From Epichloe hybrida (Eukaryota > Ascomycota > Sordariomycetes > Hypocreales > Clavicipitaceae), in NCBI GenBank assembly GCA_019022495.1, contig JAFEKR010000007.1:1674001-1738000 (forward strand): a DNA stretch of 64,000 bases. Reading direction: 5' to 3'. Shown here piece by piece: positions 63,561 through 64,000 of the stretch. The position numbers and the translations under genes were made by a program. The notes under the pieces were generated by a model. The model was not told the DNA's origin and ran no database searches. It was given only the letters and a program-made list of their open reading frames with translations. The stretch's first letter is position 1. Every line of letters starts with the position of its first letter.

Positions 63561-64000
63561 ATTACTATATTAATTAGGGGGGTAGTAGTAAGTCTTAGCT
63601 ATCCTATGCTAGTTTTATTCTAGCCTTAAGTTATTCTATGTAGCGCCTAATACTCCTAGCTCTTAGCTATTTAGTGCTTTACTTTATGTTTATAAGTTAA
63701 CCTCTCTTTCTTCCTATTATTACTATAGGTTTTATAACTATACTAGCTCTCTCTTAGGCTAGAGCTAGGTTCTTACTAGGGGAGCTAAAGGTAAAGTAAG
63801 ATAGTTATTCTAGGTACTTAGCCTTTACTATATTTTACTTCTCTTTTAGCACTAGGTAGTCTCTAAACTAAGCTAGGTATAGTCTAAAGTATAAGATATA
63901 GTTTTCCTTAAGTTATCTATTTATTATTAGGTATAATAACTTACTATCTTTATACTAGCTAGCTTTAAACTTACTATACCTTAGTGTTACCTTATAGAAC
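63561..64000 (-). pseudogene. Tad-like LINE ORF1 end/linker, running off the window
   Basis: Upstream of the ORF2 start on the minus strand the translation is basic and rich in Ser, Gln-replacing stops and Lys (for example REVKYSKG and KKERLTYKHKVKH). This would fit the C-terminal part of a Tad ORF1. It continues past the right edge. Confidence 0.45.

Noticed and set aside
1..64000. Mitochondrial DNA, suggested by high AT
   Set aside because: No mitochondrial gene, tRNA or intron is seen, and the content is nuclear LTR, LINE and DNA transposons with RIP.
1..64000. Telomeric or centromeric position
   Set aside because: No TTAGGG array. A centromere or subtelomere would fit the repeat content, but nothing in the sequence proves either.

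Overview
The window looks like a transposon graveyard from a filamentous ascomycete (Pezizomycotina). It is very AT-rich. CpA and TpG dinucleotides are scarce nearly everywhere and TpA is in excess, and every transposon reading frame is broken by TAA/TAG codons where Trp or Gln is expected. This is the footprint of repeat-induced point mutation (RIP, C to T in CpA context). No host gene, tRNA, rRNA or CRISPR array could be supported. The genus is not identifiable from the sequence.

Layout, left to right. 1-3319: Ty3/Gypsy pol (Gypsy-C) cut off in its integrase zinc finger. 3320-9032: hAT DNA transposon with an intron-containing BED/hATC transposase gene, its promoter, and tandem repeats. 9041-11690: Ty1/Copia RT-RNase H and an LTR. 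11695-12176: a stray hAT end. 12177-14807: leader and gag of another LTR element (Gypsy-D). 14808-15024: reversed solo LTR with target duplication. 15029-15308: second Copia LTR. 15547-23429: full-length Gypsy-A copy on the minus strand with TTATT duplications (A1). 23435-25424: minisatellite and a gag-like relic. 25425-35267: second Gypsy-A copy (A2), holding a 1.94 kb non-autonomous hAT element with a perfect 8-bp duplication. 35268-38458: Tad-like LINE, plus strand. 38459-55230: compound Gypsy-B insertion with three LTRs, flanked by TAGGT. It contains a 5.1 kb non-coding LTR element (40455-45550) built around a satellite-like array and itself hit by a solo Gypsy-B LTR, and a non-RIPed TA-flanked MITE (54517-55067). 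55236-56925: unassigned relic. 56930-60661: truncated third Gypsy-A copy (A3). 60662-64000: Tad-like LINE, minus strand, running off the window.

The elements do not form a working system. Their value is as a readable history: target duplications, an empty-site comparison between Gypsy-A copies and nesting up to four deep give the order of insertions. In all six Gypsy RT copies the catalytic Asp-Asp is changed to Asp-Asn at the same base. The best candidates for something undescribed are the satellite-bearing non-coding LTR element, the young MITE that escaped RIP, and the sparing of outer LTR edges from RIP.
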